Origin: Chlamydiota bacterium
GTDB taxonomy: Bacteria; Chlamydiota; Chlamydiia; Chlamydiales; JAJFMB01
NCBI GenBank assembly: GCA_021772355.1
Contig: JAJFMB010000148.1
Span: 1 to 7,573, forward strand
Length of the DNA: 7,573 nt
Direction of reading: 5' to 3'
The notes below the pieces were generated by a model. That model worked only from the letters and a program-made list of their open reading frames with translations, had not been told where the DNA came from and ran no database searches. Shown here in pieces: positions 1 through 5,413 of this stretch (position 1 is the stretch's first letter; each line of letters starts with the position of its first letter). A program made the translations under genes and the position numbers.

Positions 1-382
1 AGGGCTGCTGTAAGAGAGAAGGGATGATCTCATCTAGGATTATAGCTTTCCATCTTTCATCGCGAATGTCGATATAGGCGTTTTCTTGCCAATTAGGGTT
101 ATTTCCAACGGTCAAACCAAGTTTTTTAACCTTTTCAAAAAGAGGGTGCGATTGGTGTATTTCGCCAATATTGAGGTAGCCGATTGTAGAGACGCCTCTT
201 TTTTTGTATTCCTTTAGATCATTCAAGGGGTTTGGTTGCAAAATAACGAGTTGAAAAGAGGAGAGTTCTGAGGGATTGGCTGTATTTCCGTAGTAGGCAG
301 CCCATTTTTTTAGGTGTGGTTCAGCGATTAACATGACAGAATTAAGCGAGATGAAAACAAATGCAATGATCAATCGCGTCAT
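1..382 (-). CDS. Exported TM1410/GH114-like glycosidase paralogue, partial (C-terminus cut by window edge)
   Basis: An open frame runs from an ATG at 382 off the left edge, giving 127 codons. Residues 1-20 form a signal peptide (MTRLIIAFVF, then a hydrophobic stretch ending in a likely cleavage site after Ala20), so the product is exported. The rest aligns with the complete gene at 448-1293: shared blocks include an LV-L strand near residue 45, T-GY--GE (about 64-71), NPN (about 92-94), IDIR--RWK (about 99-107) and IIP near the cut end. By hand count about one third of residues match. In this family (MJ1477/TM1410, related to Glyco_hydro_114) these blocks build the first half of a (beta/alpha)8 barrel; the second half, including the equivalent of the DTLD motif, lies outside the window. 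No Shine-Dalgarno is visible before the ATG. A putative carbohydrate hydrolase role is a family-level inference; substrate unknown. Confidence 0.8.
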   Translation of the reverse strand, partial: MTRLIIAFVFISLNSVMLIAEPHLKKWAAYYGNTANPSELSSFQLVILQPNPLNDLKEYKKRGVSTIGYLNIGEIHQSHPLFEKVKKLGLTVGNNPNWQENAYIDIRDERWKAIILDEIIPSLLQQP

Positions 383-412
383 AAAAAAACCAGTTTTAAA
401 TTATTATAATAC

Positions 413-440
413 GAAGCGGCGCCTCGAATGACGCCGCTTC
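413..440 (-). terminator. GC-rich hairpin between tandem glycosidase-like genes (possible weak terminator)
   Basis: A perfect 9-bp stem (GAAGCGGCG at 413-421 with CGCCGCTTC at 432-440) closes a 10-nt loop, starting 8 bases beyond the stop codon of the 448-1293 gene. Read on the minus strand, it is followed by GTATTATAATAATTT, which is AT-rich but not a run of U, so termination would be inefficient. It may instead be an mRNA-stabilising 3' hairpin that partly uncouples the two paralogues. A perfect TATAAT lies just after it on the minus strand (403-408), but no good -35 is seen at 16-18 bp. Confidence 0.45.
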
Positions 441-447
441 AGGAAAA

Positions 448-1293
448 TTAGGTTCCCGGAGGAGGCTCAGCTACAATCGAATCTAGAGCAACAGTGCTTA
501 CATAAGGAATGAAGCCATTGTTACGCTCGAGCTCGTAAATATCAGCAATCATGGATTGCTCGATAGGCAACCAGTAATCTAAAGTGTAGACCTTTAAAGC
601 TGGAAAAGCTGCTTGAGCAGATTGCAATATATTTACCTGAAAATCGTAGTCTTGCTGTGGAACTAGCTCATAGAGCTGAGTTGCGAAGTTATAACGTGTA
701 TAAACCTCTTCACCAAGTTCCATATCAATGTCGTTTCCTACGTCATCAAGAATGTCGTAAGCGCGGTTCATCATAATAGGGAGGGTTGGATAAGCAGCGC
801 GAATTGTTTGTACTAAATCAATCGCAGCATCAACCATTCCCATGTACTGAATAGGATCTAATCCCTCAAGATACGCAGCATTGTCTAAAGTGTCGTAAAA
901 CAACCCGTCAAAACCCTGATACATCACGTACGGGATGATGGTGTTGAGTACAAAACTCTTCCATCTTGGTTTGCGGATGTCGATAAACCAAGACCCTGGA
1001 AAATTTGGGTTTTCAAAAAGAAGAAGGTTTTTGCGTTTTACAGTATTAAAATACCATCGGTAATCTCCTACTTCACCTAAGCTTATGTAGCCTAAGGTAG
1101 TAATGCCTTGATCGATAAAACCTTGCATTGGGGGATGGTACTCTTGATCCAACACAACAAGGTCATATGCACTAAATTCTGATGCATCTGCCTGGTCGTT
1201 GTAGTAGACACAGTAGCGCTCTGGCTCGACGGCATAACCGAATGAGCTAGTCAGTGCTAACAGTGACAGTAGGGCACATGTTAGTTTCTTCAT
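448..1293 (-). CDS. Exported TM1410/GH114-type putative glycoside hydrolase
   Basis: This 281-residue protein has a signal peptide (MKK, hydrophobic residues 4-19, likely cleavage after Ala21 in GYA-VEP), so it acts in the periplasm or outside. The mature part carries the conserved blocks of the MJ1477/TM1410 family, related to endo-alpha-1,4-polygalactosaminidases (Glyco_hydro_114): GYISLGEVGDYR (68-79), FIDIRKPRW (103-111), GFDGLFYDTLD (127-137), a PIMMNRAYD strand (172-180) and MELGEEV (191-197). The acidic residues Glu74, Asp134, Asp137 and Glu195/196 sit where such barrels usually hold catalytic or binding carboxylates; this is inferred from motif position. Length is normal for a single-domain family member. 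An in-frame GTG at 1299 exists, but it falls inside the Shine-Dalgarno of the ATG at 1293, so the ATG is preferred. A terminator lies upstream (1359-1384), so the gene should have its own promoter in about 1300-1356; I could not pick one out. It heads a tandem pair with the paralogue at 1-382. Substrate unknown. Confidence 0.88.
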   Translation of the reverse strand: MKKLTCALLSLLALTSSFGYAVEPERYCVYYNDQADASEFSAYDLVVLDQEYHPPMQGFIDQGITTLGYISLGEVGDYRWYFNTVKRKNLLLFENPNFPGSWFIDIRKPRWKSFVLNTIIPYVMYQGFDGLFYDTLDNAAYLEGLDPIQYMGMVDAAIDLVQTIRAAYPTLPIMMNRAYDILDDVGNDIDMELGEEVYTRYNFATQLYELVPQQDYDFQVNILQSAQAAFPALKVYTLDYWLPIEQSMIADIYELERNNGFIPYVSTVALDSIVAEPPPGT

Positions 1294-1298
1294 AGTCA

Positions 1299-1305
1299 CC
1301 TCTTT
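1299..1305 (-). promoter_or_regulatory. Shine-Dalgarno deciding the start of the glycosidase-like gene
   Basis: On the minus strand AAAGAGG precedes ATG 1293 with a 5-nt spacer (TGACT). The alternative GTG start at 1297-1299 uses the last G of this site, so it cannot be served by it. This favours the ATG. Confidence 0.65.
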
Positions 1306-1358
1306 GTTAATAAGGAATCTCCGATTAAGATCATCAGAAACCGGAAATTCCTAAGTTT

Positions 1359-1384
1359 AAAAAAAAACCCACGATAAGCGTGGG
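1359..1384 (-). terminator. Rho-independent terminator of the NhaC-type antiporter gene
   Basis: Read on the minus strand, a 6-bp stem CCCACG/CGTGGG (1384-1379 with 1373-1368, 5-nt loop) is followed directly by nine Ts (1367-1359). It lies about 120 nt past the antiporter stop and upstream of the glycosidase-like gene, so it separates the two transcripts. On the plus strand the hairpin is followed by A residues, so it is not bidirectional. Confidence 0.88.
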
Positions 1385-1505
1385 CAAAAAATAATCTTCT
1401 TTTAATAGGACAATGCTGATAGTCAGATTTCGTTTCTGCACTTCGTTGTCAACTCTAATGAATTAGATTAAAGAAATTCATGCTAAATGAGTGTAGAGGA
1501 TATCG

Positions 1506-3146
1506 TCAACTAAATTTTTTTGATTGAAAACGGTCTAGTAAGAAAAGAAAGAGGAGAGAAAGTAAGATTCCTGTGCTTAAAGAGGAAAGGCAGACAATGA
1601 CAAGGCTATAAGTGTTGAGAAGCCCTGCAACAAAAAAAGCAAATCCTGTTCCAAGGATCATAGGAACGGCATAAGTCATCTGTGTACGGACGTGGTCCAT
1701 ATGAGGAGTTCCGGTACTTGTTGCAGACATCACGGTTGTATCGGATATAGGAGAAATATGATCTCCTGCTACACAGCCGGAAAGAACGGCACCGAGGACA
1801 GGTAAAAGAATGGGAATCTGCTCTAAGGTTGTTGGGGTTTCAAGATGTAAAAAAGAGATGATGAGAGGGATGGCAATGGGAAACATAATGGCGGCAGAAC
1901 CCCATGAAGAGCCTATAGAGAAGGAAATAGTACATGCCGCAATAAAAAACATAAGGGGAAGCATAGTTAGGCTGACAGATCCAACCATTAAATTTGCTAA
2001 GTATTGACCGGTAAGCAGGTTGTTACGCAATAAGTCACCAAGTGTCCACGCTAGGAGCAAAATGATAATGGCGGGTGCCATAAGCGTGATCCCTTCCCAG
2101 TACAGGCTTGGTATCTCACTCCATTCCACTTTACGGCGAACGATGAGAAACAACGTGCAAAAAAGAAGAGCAACTATACCTCCGGTAAATAGAGCAATCG
2201 CAGCATTTGAGTATTGTAGTGCTTGGAAACAGCTGCGCGTGCCGCAAAAGATCGTGGCTTCTCCAGAGAAGAGCAATCCTCCAATCACTGAGATAACGAG
2301 CACGACAATAGGAACGATGAAGTCAAGAAGCGACGCTTTTTCTTTGTTTTTCTCGTGCGGGTCATGAGGGTAACTTTCAAAATCGGTCCTACCTCCTTGG
2401 AGGTTTCCCGTTGTCTTAGCAATGTGTTCGTACTGACCCATTAGGCCGAAGGAAATTCTTCTTCGGACAATGTAAAAGCTGGAGGTAATAATGATAAAGG
2501 AATAGACGATAAATGGAATGATGCTCAGGTAGGTGGAAAATGGAGAGGCGAGAATAAGCGTTTTCTCTTGAGGGAGTGAAGAAACACCGTTTTCCCTGAG
2601 AAAGCCGATAATTGCTGCAACCCAACTGGAAAAGGGGCACATAATCGCTAAAGGCGCAGCCATAGAGTCGACGAGAAATGCAAGTTTGGCGCGTGGAATT
2701 TTTTGTGCATCTGTTAAGGGACGCATTACCGACCCCACCGTGAGACTGCTAAAGTAGTCGTCCATGAAAATAAGAATAGATAACAATAGTGATGAAGTTT
2801 CGGTGCTTTTTTGATCTTTGATATAGCGGCGAATCACATTGCCGTAGGCGTAAGCTCCTCCTGAGTGTCGGATGAGGGTTACAATAATTCCTAGGACGAA
2901 GAGAAAGATACAAATAAATGAATTCCAACTTTCCCAAAAGCGAGAGAGTGAGAAGAAATTTTTTAACTCAAGATTTTGCCATATTTTGAATACCGCAAGC
3001 TCGCCTGTTTCCACAGGAGAGAAGTTTGTCGCTATTGCCGCGCCCACGATTATCCCTGTTAAAAGGGACAACCAGATGTTGCGGGTCAGGTAGCCGAGGG
3101 CAAGTACGACAACCGGAGGGAAAATTGATAAAAGTGAAGGTTCCAT
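1506..3146 (-). CDS. NhaC-family Na+/H+ antiporter
   Basis: This 546-residue, very hydrophobic integral membrane protein has about 11-13 predicted helices, for example near 7-40, 76-93, 119-135, 157-182, 205-227, 272-293, 314-335, 354-371, 384-408, 416-434, 446-461, 490-510 and 513-537. It belongs to the Na_H_antiporter/NhaC family, which exchanges Na+ for H+ (some members exchange other substrates) across the inner membrane. Family hallmarks are FMDDYFSSLTVGSVMRPLTD (127-146), a SIGSSWGSAAIMFP block (410-423) and AGDHISPISDTT (460-471), holding acidic residues likely to bind ions. A hydrophilic loop (about 228-271, with His and Lys near its end) separates the two halves. Cys301 and Cys306 sit in a short loop. 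TTG at 3161 could extend the frame by five residues, but the ATG at 3146 gives a more typical start; neither has a clear Shine-Dalgarno. The gene appears monocistronic, ending at the terminator at 1359-1384. The exact ion specificity cannot be read from the sequence. Confidence 0.9.
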   Translation of the reverse strand: MEPSLLSIFPPVVVLALGYLTRNIWLSLLTGIIVGAAIATNFSPVETGELAVFKIWQNLELKNFFSLSRFWESWNSFICIFLFVLGIIVTLIRHSGGAYAYGNVIRRYIKDQKSTETSSLLLSILIFMDDYFSSLTVGSVMRPLTDAQKIPRAKLAFLVDSMAAPLAIMCPFSSWVAAIIGFLRENGVSSLPQEKTLILASPFSTYLSIIPFIVYSFIIITSSFYIVRRRISFGLMGQYEHIAKTTGNLQGGRTDFESYPHDPHEKNKEKASLLDFIVPIVVLVISVIGGLLFSGEATIFCGTRSCFQALQYSNAAIALFTGGIVALLFCTLFLIVRRKVEWSEIPSLYWEGITLMAPAIIILLLAWTLGDLLRNNLLTGQYLANLMVGSVSLTMLPLMFFIAACTISFSIGSSWGSAAIMFPIAIPLIISFLHLETPTTLEQIPILLPVLGAVLSGCVAGDHISPISDTTVMSATSTGTPHMDHVRTQMTYAVPMILGTGFAFFVAGLLNTYSLVIVCLSSLSTGILLSLLFLFLLDRFQSKKFS

Positions 3147-3162
3147 AATAGTTGTTACCAAT

Positions 3163-3189
3163 TGTATAGGAATGGCAGAAATCTATCAA
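3163..3189 (-). promoter_or_regulatory. Possible promoter of the NhaC-type antiporter gene
   Basis: On the minus strand TTGATA (3189-3184) is followed after 15 bp by TATACA (3168-3163). The hexamers are good but the spacer is short of the usual 16-18. A start about 7 bp further would fall inside or after the TTG codon at 3161, which would support ATG 3146 as the real start with a short leader. Confidence 0.3.
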
Positions 3190-3264
3190 TATGCCAACAT
3201 AAAATATTCTAAATTCGAGGAATTAAGACTCTGAAAAAAAAATGCTAGGAGATTCAGTGAAGGG

Positions 3265-3294
3265 TTGATAATTTATTTCAATATAGGGGATAAA
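3265..3294 (+). promoter_or_regulatory. Possible promoter of the eIF2B-like gene
   Basis: TTGATA (3265-3270) is followed after 18 bp by GATAAA (3289-3294), matching 5 of 6 and 4 of 6 consensus bases. The spacer is AT-rich in its first half. Transcription would start near 3301, giving a leader of about 35 nt. The -10 overlaps the left arm of the inverted repeat at 3290-3320. Confidence 0.35.
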
Positions 3295-3320
3295 AGTGAA
3301 AAAGAAGCACACACTTTTAT
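3290..3320. repeat. Perfect 9-bp inverted repeat upstream of the eIF2B-like gene (operator-like or leader hairpin)
   Basis: ATAAAAGTG (3290-3298) and CACTTTTAT (3312-3320) are exact inverted copies separated by a 13-nt purine-rich spacer. The dyad sits between the possible -10 and the Shine-Dalgarno AAAGG (3324-3328) of the gene starting at 3336. It could be a repressor site (arm centres about 22 bp apart, two helical turns) or an RNA hairpin just before the ribosome site. It is not a terminator for the plus strand, because no T-run follows. Confidence 0.5.
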
Positions 3321-3335
3321 ATCAAAGGTTTTACG

Positions 3336-4289
3336 ATGAACCCCACTACTCCTATCGCTTTTTCTGATGCTGTAGAAAAGAGCATTCAAGAAGTGTCTGC
3401 CGAGCGTCAACTCGGCGCCTCACAGGTTTCCGATATGAGCGCGCAGTGCTATATCGCTTTTTCCGAGGAAACTGCTGTAAACACACAGGATGAGTTTTGG
3501 ACAAGACTTTACGCGCTCAGTCGTAAACTTGTTTGGGCACAGCCTGATATGGCGCCTATTTTTTCTTTAGCTAACGCTATGCTAAGTGCAGTGCAAGAGG
3601 CAATGAATTTAGGTGGTACTGTACAACAGCTTCAAACTGTAGTGAGGAAGGTCGCAGAGGGGTCAATAGAGCAAACTAAGGAGGCTCAGAAGAATATGAG
3701 TATCTTAGGAATGTCGTTGATTGAAGAAAATGATACGATACTCACCCACAGCCATAGTTCCTCAGTGCAAAACCTGCTAATCAAAGCGCATCGTAGCGGG
3801 AAGTCTTTTCAAGTTATTGCTACAGAATCAAGGCCCGGTCTTGAAGGGAAAAAAATGGCGCAAGATCTTGGTAGACAGGGAATTATGACAACTCTTATCG
3901 TAGAAGCCGCTGCCTTAGGAATGATGGATCGTTGCCATAAAGTTTTTGTAGGGGCCGATCGTATTTCAGAAAAACATTTTGTGAATAAAGTGGGTACGCG
4001 GGCTATAGCGCTTGGGGCAAAGGAATTGGAACGAGATTTTTTTGTTGTTTGTGACACCTCCAAATTTGTTCCTAAGCGTTTTGGGGCTTTTGCCCGCAAA
4101 CAGCATCCACCGGAAGAGGTTTTGGAGCAGCGCTATCCCAACGTTATTGTGGAAAACCCTTATTTCGAAGCGATTCCGCTATCACTAGTTACCGTGATCA
4201 TTTGCGAAGAGGGACTTCTACCGCCTGCCGGTGTGATCGATCATCTGCAGCAAACTGTGTATTTTCCTGAAATGCTTGAGCCAGAGTAA
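3336..4289 (+). CDS. eIF2B-alpha / ribose-1,5-bisphosphate isomerase family protein (IF-2B superfamily)
   Basis: This 317-residue soluble protein belongs to the IF-2B superfamily, which includes eukaryotic eIF2B alpha/beta/delta, archaeal ribose-1,5-bisphosphate isomerase and MtnA (methylthioribose-1-phosphate isomerase). An N-terminal helical domain (about 1-125) precedes a Rossmann-like domain with the family signatures: ILTHSHSSSV (135-144), ATESRPGLEG (162-171), VGADRIS (205-211), NKVGT (217-221), CDTSKF (239-244) and the terminal IPLSLVTVIICEEGLLPP (280-297). The TESRP signature resembles the eIF2B-alpha/R15P-isomerase branch more than MtnA. Asp208, at the isomerase Asp position, is kept, but the THC motif of the isomerases reads THS (Ser138), so the catalytic Cys seems absent. 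Either a changed activity or a nucleotide/sugar-phosphate-binding regulatory role is possible. The ATG at 3336 is served by AAAGG (3324-3328, 7-nt spacer). The gene stands alone, divergent from the antiporter gene and convergent with the phosphoribosyltransferase gene. Confidence 0.85.
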   Translation: MNPTTPIAFSDAVEKSIQEVSAERQLGASQVSDMSAQCYIAFSEETAVNTQDEFWTRLYALSRKLVWAQPDMAPIFSLANAMLSAVQEAMNLGGTVQQLQTVVRKVAEGSIEQTKEAQKNMSILGMSLIEENDTILTHSHSSSVQNLLIKAHRSGKSFQVIATESRPGLEGKKMAQDLGRQGIMTTLIVEAAALGMMDRCHKVFVGADRISEKHFVNKVGTRAIALGAKELERDFFVVCDTSKFVPKRFGAFARKQHPPEEVLEQRYPNVIVENPYFEAIPLSLVTVIICEEGLLPPAGVIDHLQQTVYFPEMLEPE

Positions 4290-4308
4290 ATTATCAAACA
4301 ATTCTCGT

Positions 4309-4941
4309 TCATAGGTTTTGTAAACATGCGATGACCTGTTCATCTTGAACAGGAGCAAAGTCGGTATAGAATTGACCTACGGCATAAAAGCCCGGAGGTG
4401 TCATGAGACAGAAAACCTCATCAACAGATTCTTCGAACTTGGACATAGCGTGGGAAGGAGCAACTGGAATTGCGACAACAATCTTATTGGCTTTTTCCGC
4501 TTTTATCGATGCTATTGCTGCTCGCATTGTAGCTCCTGTAGCAAGGCCATCATCGACCAAAATCACCGTTTTCCCTTCTACGTCTCTTGAGCTGCGGTCT
4601 TTACGGTATAGTTTCAGGCAATACTCGGCCCGAGCTTTTTCATCGGCAGTTTTTTTTTCAATGTAGTCTTTTGGGATTGAAAGCTGTTTAATTACATCTT
4701 CGTAGAAAATCCCTTTTCCTGTTTCTGTTATTGCGCCGATAGCAAATTCGGGATTTTGAGGAGAGCCGATTTTCCTTGGACAGACAATATCTAAGGGGAC
4801 ATTCAAACTTTTCGCAACCGCAAAAGCTGTAATGACTCCCCCTCTAGGGAGCCCGATTACTATTGCTAAAGGATCATCTTTGTATTTTTTTAGCAGAGAA
4901 GCAAGTTCTTTACCGGCTTCACTGCGATTTTTGAGGCGCAT
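4309..4941 (-). CDS. COG1926-type predicted phosphoribosyltransferase
   Basis: This 210-residue cytosolic protein has a type I phosphoribosyltransferase (Pribosyltran) fold. The PRPP-binding loop is VILVDDGLATGATMRAAI (126-143) with the acidic pair Asp130-Asp131; LPRGG (31-35) is the pyrophosphate loop. RKIGSPQNPEFAIGAI (56-71) and the C-terminal PPGFYAVGQFYTDF (182-195) are characteristic of the COG1926 subgroup, whose physiological base is generally not established. The expected reaction is transfer between PRPP and a nitrogenous base, or a related hydrolytic or regulatory role; the substrate cannot be read here. ATG 4941 follows GAGG at the very end of the Cys-rich gene (4-nt gap between stop and start), implying translational coupling. 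The stop lies 19 bp from that of the convergent eIF2B-like gene. No transcription terminator is evident beyond it. Confidence 0.88.
   Translation of the reverse strand: MRLKNRSEAGKELASLLKKYKDDPLAIVIGLPRGGVITAFAVAKSLNVPLDIVCPRKIGSPQNPEFAIGAITETGKGIFYEDVIKQLSIPKDYIEKKTADEKARAEYCLKLYRKDRSSRDVEGKTVILVDDGLATGATMRAAIASIKAEKANKIVVAIPVAPSHAMSKFEESVDEVFCLMTPPGFYAVGQFYTDFAPVQDEQVIACLQNL
4335..4353. other. Perfect 8-bp hairpin at the convergent gene ends
   Basis: CCTGTTCA (4335-4342) pairs with TGAACAGG (4346-4353) across a 3-nt loop. It lies in the last codons of the phosphoribosyltransferase and about 45 nt past the stop of the eIF2B-like gene. Neither strand has a T-run after it, so it is not a standard intrinsic terminator. 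It could stop or stabilise read-through transcripts of the plus-strand gene, or be a coding coincidence. Confidence 0.35.
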
Positions 4942-4945
4942 AAGC

Positions 4946-5200
4946 TTACCTCGAGATGGCAGCTAAGCGTTTCCAACTACGATAATTAGGGTAATCCATT
5001 GTTTCATACCACGATCTCTCGGCTTGGCAGTAGCAATACCAGTAGCGCCAGCTTTCATAGCTGCAAGTGGTAGGCTGAGTGCAGGGCTTTGCATAGGTTC
5101 TGCACCGTTTTTGTACAGGTGGATATGTACTAGCACATTGTGCATCAACACCTTGAAAACAGAGTATTCCTAGTACTCCTAGTAGTAATCCCCATTTCAT
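4946..5200 (-). CDS. Small exported Cys-rich, aromatic-rich protein, unknown function
   Basis: This 84-residue protein has a signal peptide (MKWGLLLGVLGILCFQGVDA, cleavage expected after Ala20) and a mature part of 64 residues. The mature part has six Cys (22, 33, 40, 46, 56, 58; spacing x10, x6, x5, x9, x1) and many aromatics, clustered at 51-57 (W, Y, W, Y, Y) and 64-76. An even Cys count in an exported peptide suggests three disulfides. No lipobox fits: Cys14 lies inside the hydrophobic core without the right flanking residues. I do not recognise a family. The gene is well supported by a perfect AAGGAGG seven bases before its ATG, the strongest ribosome site in the window. Its stop codon lies 4 nt before the phosphoribosyltransferase start, and that gene's Shine-Dalgarno is made by its last codons, so the two form an operon. 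Candidates include a small structural or envelope protein or a secreted effector; this is speculation. Confidence 0.75.
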   Translation of the reverse strand: MKWGLLLGVLGILCFQGVDAQCASTYPPVQKRCRTYAKPCTQPTTCSYESWRYWYCYCQAERSWYETMDYPNYRSWKRLAAISR

Positions 5201-5207
5201 AGGAAGG

Positions 5208-5214
5208 CCTCCTT
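5208..5214 (-). promoter_or_regulatory. Consensus Shine-Dalgarno of the Cys-rich gene
   Basis: Minus-strand AAGGAGG is spaced 7 nt from ATG 5200. It is a full consensus site and is the main evidence that this small frame is translated; most other starts here have weak or no sites. Confidence 0.8.
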
Positions 5215-5236
5215 CTTATTCATTCTCTTCAATTTT

Positions 5237-5265
5237 GGCATATGTGTTTACAAGAATTTAATCAA
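5237..5265 (-). promoter_or_regulatory. Possible promoter of the Cys-rich protein/phosphoribosyltransferase operon
   Basis: On the minus strand TTGATT (5265-5260) is followed after exactly 17 bp by TATGCC (5242-5237). The -35 is good, and the -10 keeps only TAT. Transcription would start near 5230, leaving a leader of about 30 nt that includes the strong ribosome site. Confidence 0.35.
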
Positions 5266-5280
5266 TCCTTTCATATTGAG

Positions 5281-5309
5281 TTTATGTAAATATATTTTTA
5301 ATCTATAAG
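5281..5309 (+). promoter_or_regulatory. Possible promoter of recD2
   Basis: TATAAG (5304-5309, 5 of 6 consensus bases) is preceded at 17 bp by TTTATG (5281-5286, 3 of 6), with an almost pure A/T spacer. Transcription would start near 5316, giving a leader of about 98 nt before ATG 5414. No other pair in 5201-5413 looks better for the plus strand. Confidence 0.35.
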
Positions 5310-5413
5310 GTTTAAGGGGATAAGGGTGATTCCATTTCCGTGTAGGCTCTCGATTAATTTTGTGATATTTCATGCTTTATTAAATTGGTGTAAGTCTTAT
5401 ATTTTATTCAGTG

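Noticed and set aside
1294..1299. GTG start at 1299 for the glycosidase-like gene
   Set aside because: The GTG overlaps the AAAGAGGTG Shine-Dalgarno that is well spaced for ATG 1293; using it would leave the start without a ribosome site.
2020..2367. 115-codon plus-strand frame
   Set aside because: It is antisense to conserved membrane helices of the antiporter and shows no domain; a shadow frame.
3147..3161. TTG start at 3161 for the antiporter
   Set aside because: TTG is a rare start, has no Shine-Dalgarno, and lies at or before the likely transcription start; ATG 3146 gives a family-typical N-terminus.
3234..3242. Run of nine A (T on the minus strand) as a terminator
   Set aside because: No stable hairpin lies next to it; the nearby AATTC-GAG-GAATT (3212-3224) is only 5 bp and on the wrong side for a minus-strand terminator.
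3809..4099. 96-codon minus-strand frame
   Set aside because: It is antisense to the most conserved motifs of the eIF2B-like gene; a shadow frame.
3336..4289. Annotation as MtnA (methylthioribose-1-phosphate isomerase)
   Set aside because: The TESRPGLEG signature and THS in place of THC fit the eIF2B-alpha/R15P-isomerase side better, and no methionine-salvage neighbours are seen.
4963..5151. 62-codon minus-strand frame overlapping the Cys-rich gene
   Set aside because: It lies in another frame within the 84-codon gene and lacks both a ribosome site and a signal peptide, whereas the 84-codon frame has both.
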